Source: an uncultured Saprospiraceae bacterium (GTDB lineage Bacteria; Bacteroidota; Bacteroidia; Chitinophagales; Saprospiraceae). Taken from it: a stretch of 64,000 nt of DNA. Shown in pieces: positions 63,980 to 64,000 of the stretch. Each line of letters opens with the position of its first letter. Positions within the stretch are counted from its first letter, which is position 1. The stretch covers positions 62,001-126,000 of the forward strand of contig CAKZUK010000033.1 of the NCBI GenBank assembly GCA_937921775.1, read 5' to 3'. Below the pieces are notes generated by a model. The model was given only the letters and a program-made list of their open reading frames with translations, did no database searches and was not told the origin of the DNA. The position numbers were made by a program, and so were the translations under genes.

Positions 63980-64000
63980 ATGGCTATTATTAGTTTTTTA
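63980..64000 (+). CDS. Possible start of a gene cut by the right edge
   Basis: ATG GCT ATT ATT AGT TTT TTA (MAIISFL) runs to the window end after an A-rich leader (AAAACGAAAACCAACAAAC). Seven codons are too few to identify anything. It is reported only because the position after a tRNA spacer and the A-rich leader are typical of a gene start here. Confidence 0.3.

Overview
The window looks like a chromosomal piece of a gliding, AT-rich member of the Bacteroidota, most likely of the Saprospiria type. The evidence is as follows. There are four large secreted proteins with type IX secretion (T9SS) C-terminal sorting domains, three type B ('gliding motility-associated') and one type A. The gene order mutY - ssb - gldE - gldD is present. 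SecA is long and ends in a SEC-C zinc motif. Promoters fit the Bacteroidota TTTG-N19-21-TAnnTTTG pattern, and TTG/GTG starts without Shine-Dalgarno sequences are common. Taxonomy is inferred from gene content only.

Layout. 0-5 kb: truncated HD-domain gene, cyclase-family hydrolase, TPR membrane protein, then a convergent T9SS cargo gene with a lipoprotein. 5-18.3 kb (plus strand): housekeeping and envelope genes secA, a small SPOR-like protein, rodA, tgt, an LptF/G-type permease, an ECF sigma factor, mutY, ssb, gldE and gldD. 18.8-23 kb (minus): recA with a consensus promoter, a small anti-sigma-like protein, DUF2147, DUF922 and an alkyltransferase-like protein. These are separated by unusually repeat-rich spacers. 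23-27.5 kb (plus): TrpF-like protein, S9 prolyl oligopeptidase and a class II Fic protein preceded by operator-like repeats. 27.6-35.5 kb (minus): a probable five-gene operon of four lipoproteins and a Tat-targeted DUF1501 protein, followed by a 1167-residue CUB/Ig-like T9SS cargo. 36-42.8 kb (minus): a complete RND efflux operon whose TolC protein carries an extra N-terminal substrate-binding-like domain. 43.3-46.5 kb (minus): SDR, frameshifted SRPBCC gene and a GH5 mannanase-like enzyme. 46.6-48.5 kb (plus): a CHAT-domain protein lacking the expected catalytic His. 49-52 kb (minus): CotH-kinase/lamin-tail protein with a T9SS type A tail. 52.5-62.1 kb (plus): a 3182-residue SprB-repeat giant adhesin. 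62-64 kb (minus): PAP2 phosphatase and tRNA-Cys(GCA).

How it fits together. SecA exports pre-proteins, and GldD/GldE support the gliding/T9SS machinery that would display the large cargo proteins, including the SprB-like giant adhesin. RodA and LptF/G-like proteins maintain the envelope. The DUF1501 cluster resembles a stripped-down version of the planctomycete DUF1549/DUF1501/cytochrome gene sets and is the best candidate for an uncharacterised surface system. The giant adhesin is internally organised into two different repeat blocks, a homogeneous four-cysteine block followed by an alternating A/B dimer block. Several spacers hold fold-back (MITE-like) elements, one with an apparent 8-bp target duplication. 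No CRISPR array, rRNA operon, complete insertion sequence or prophage was seen.
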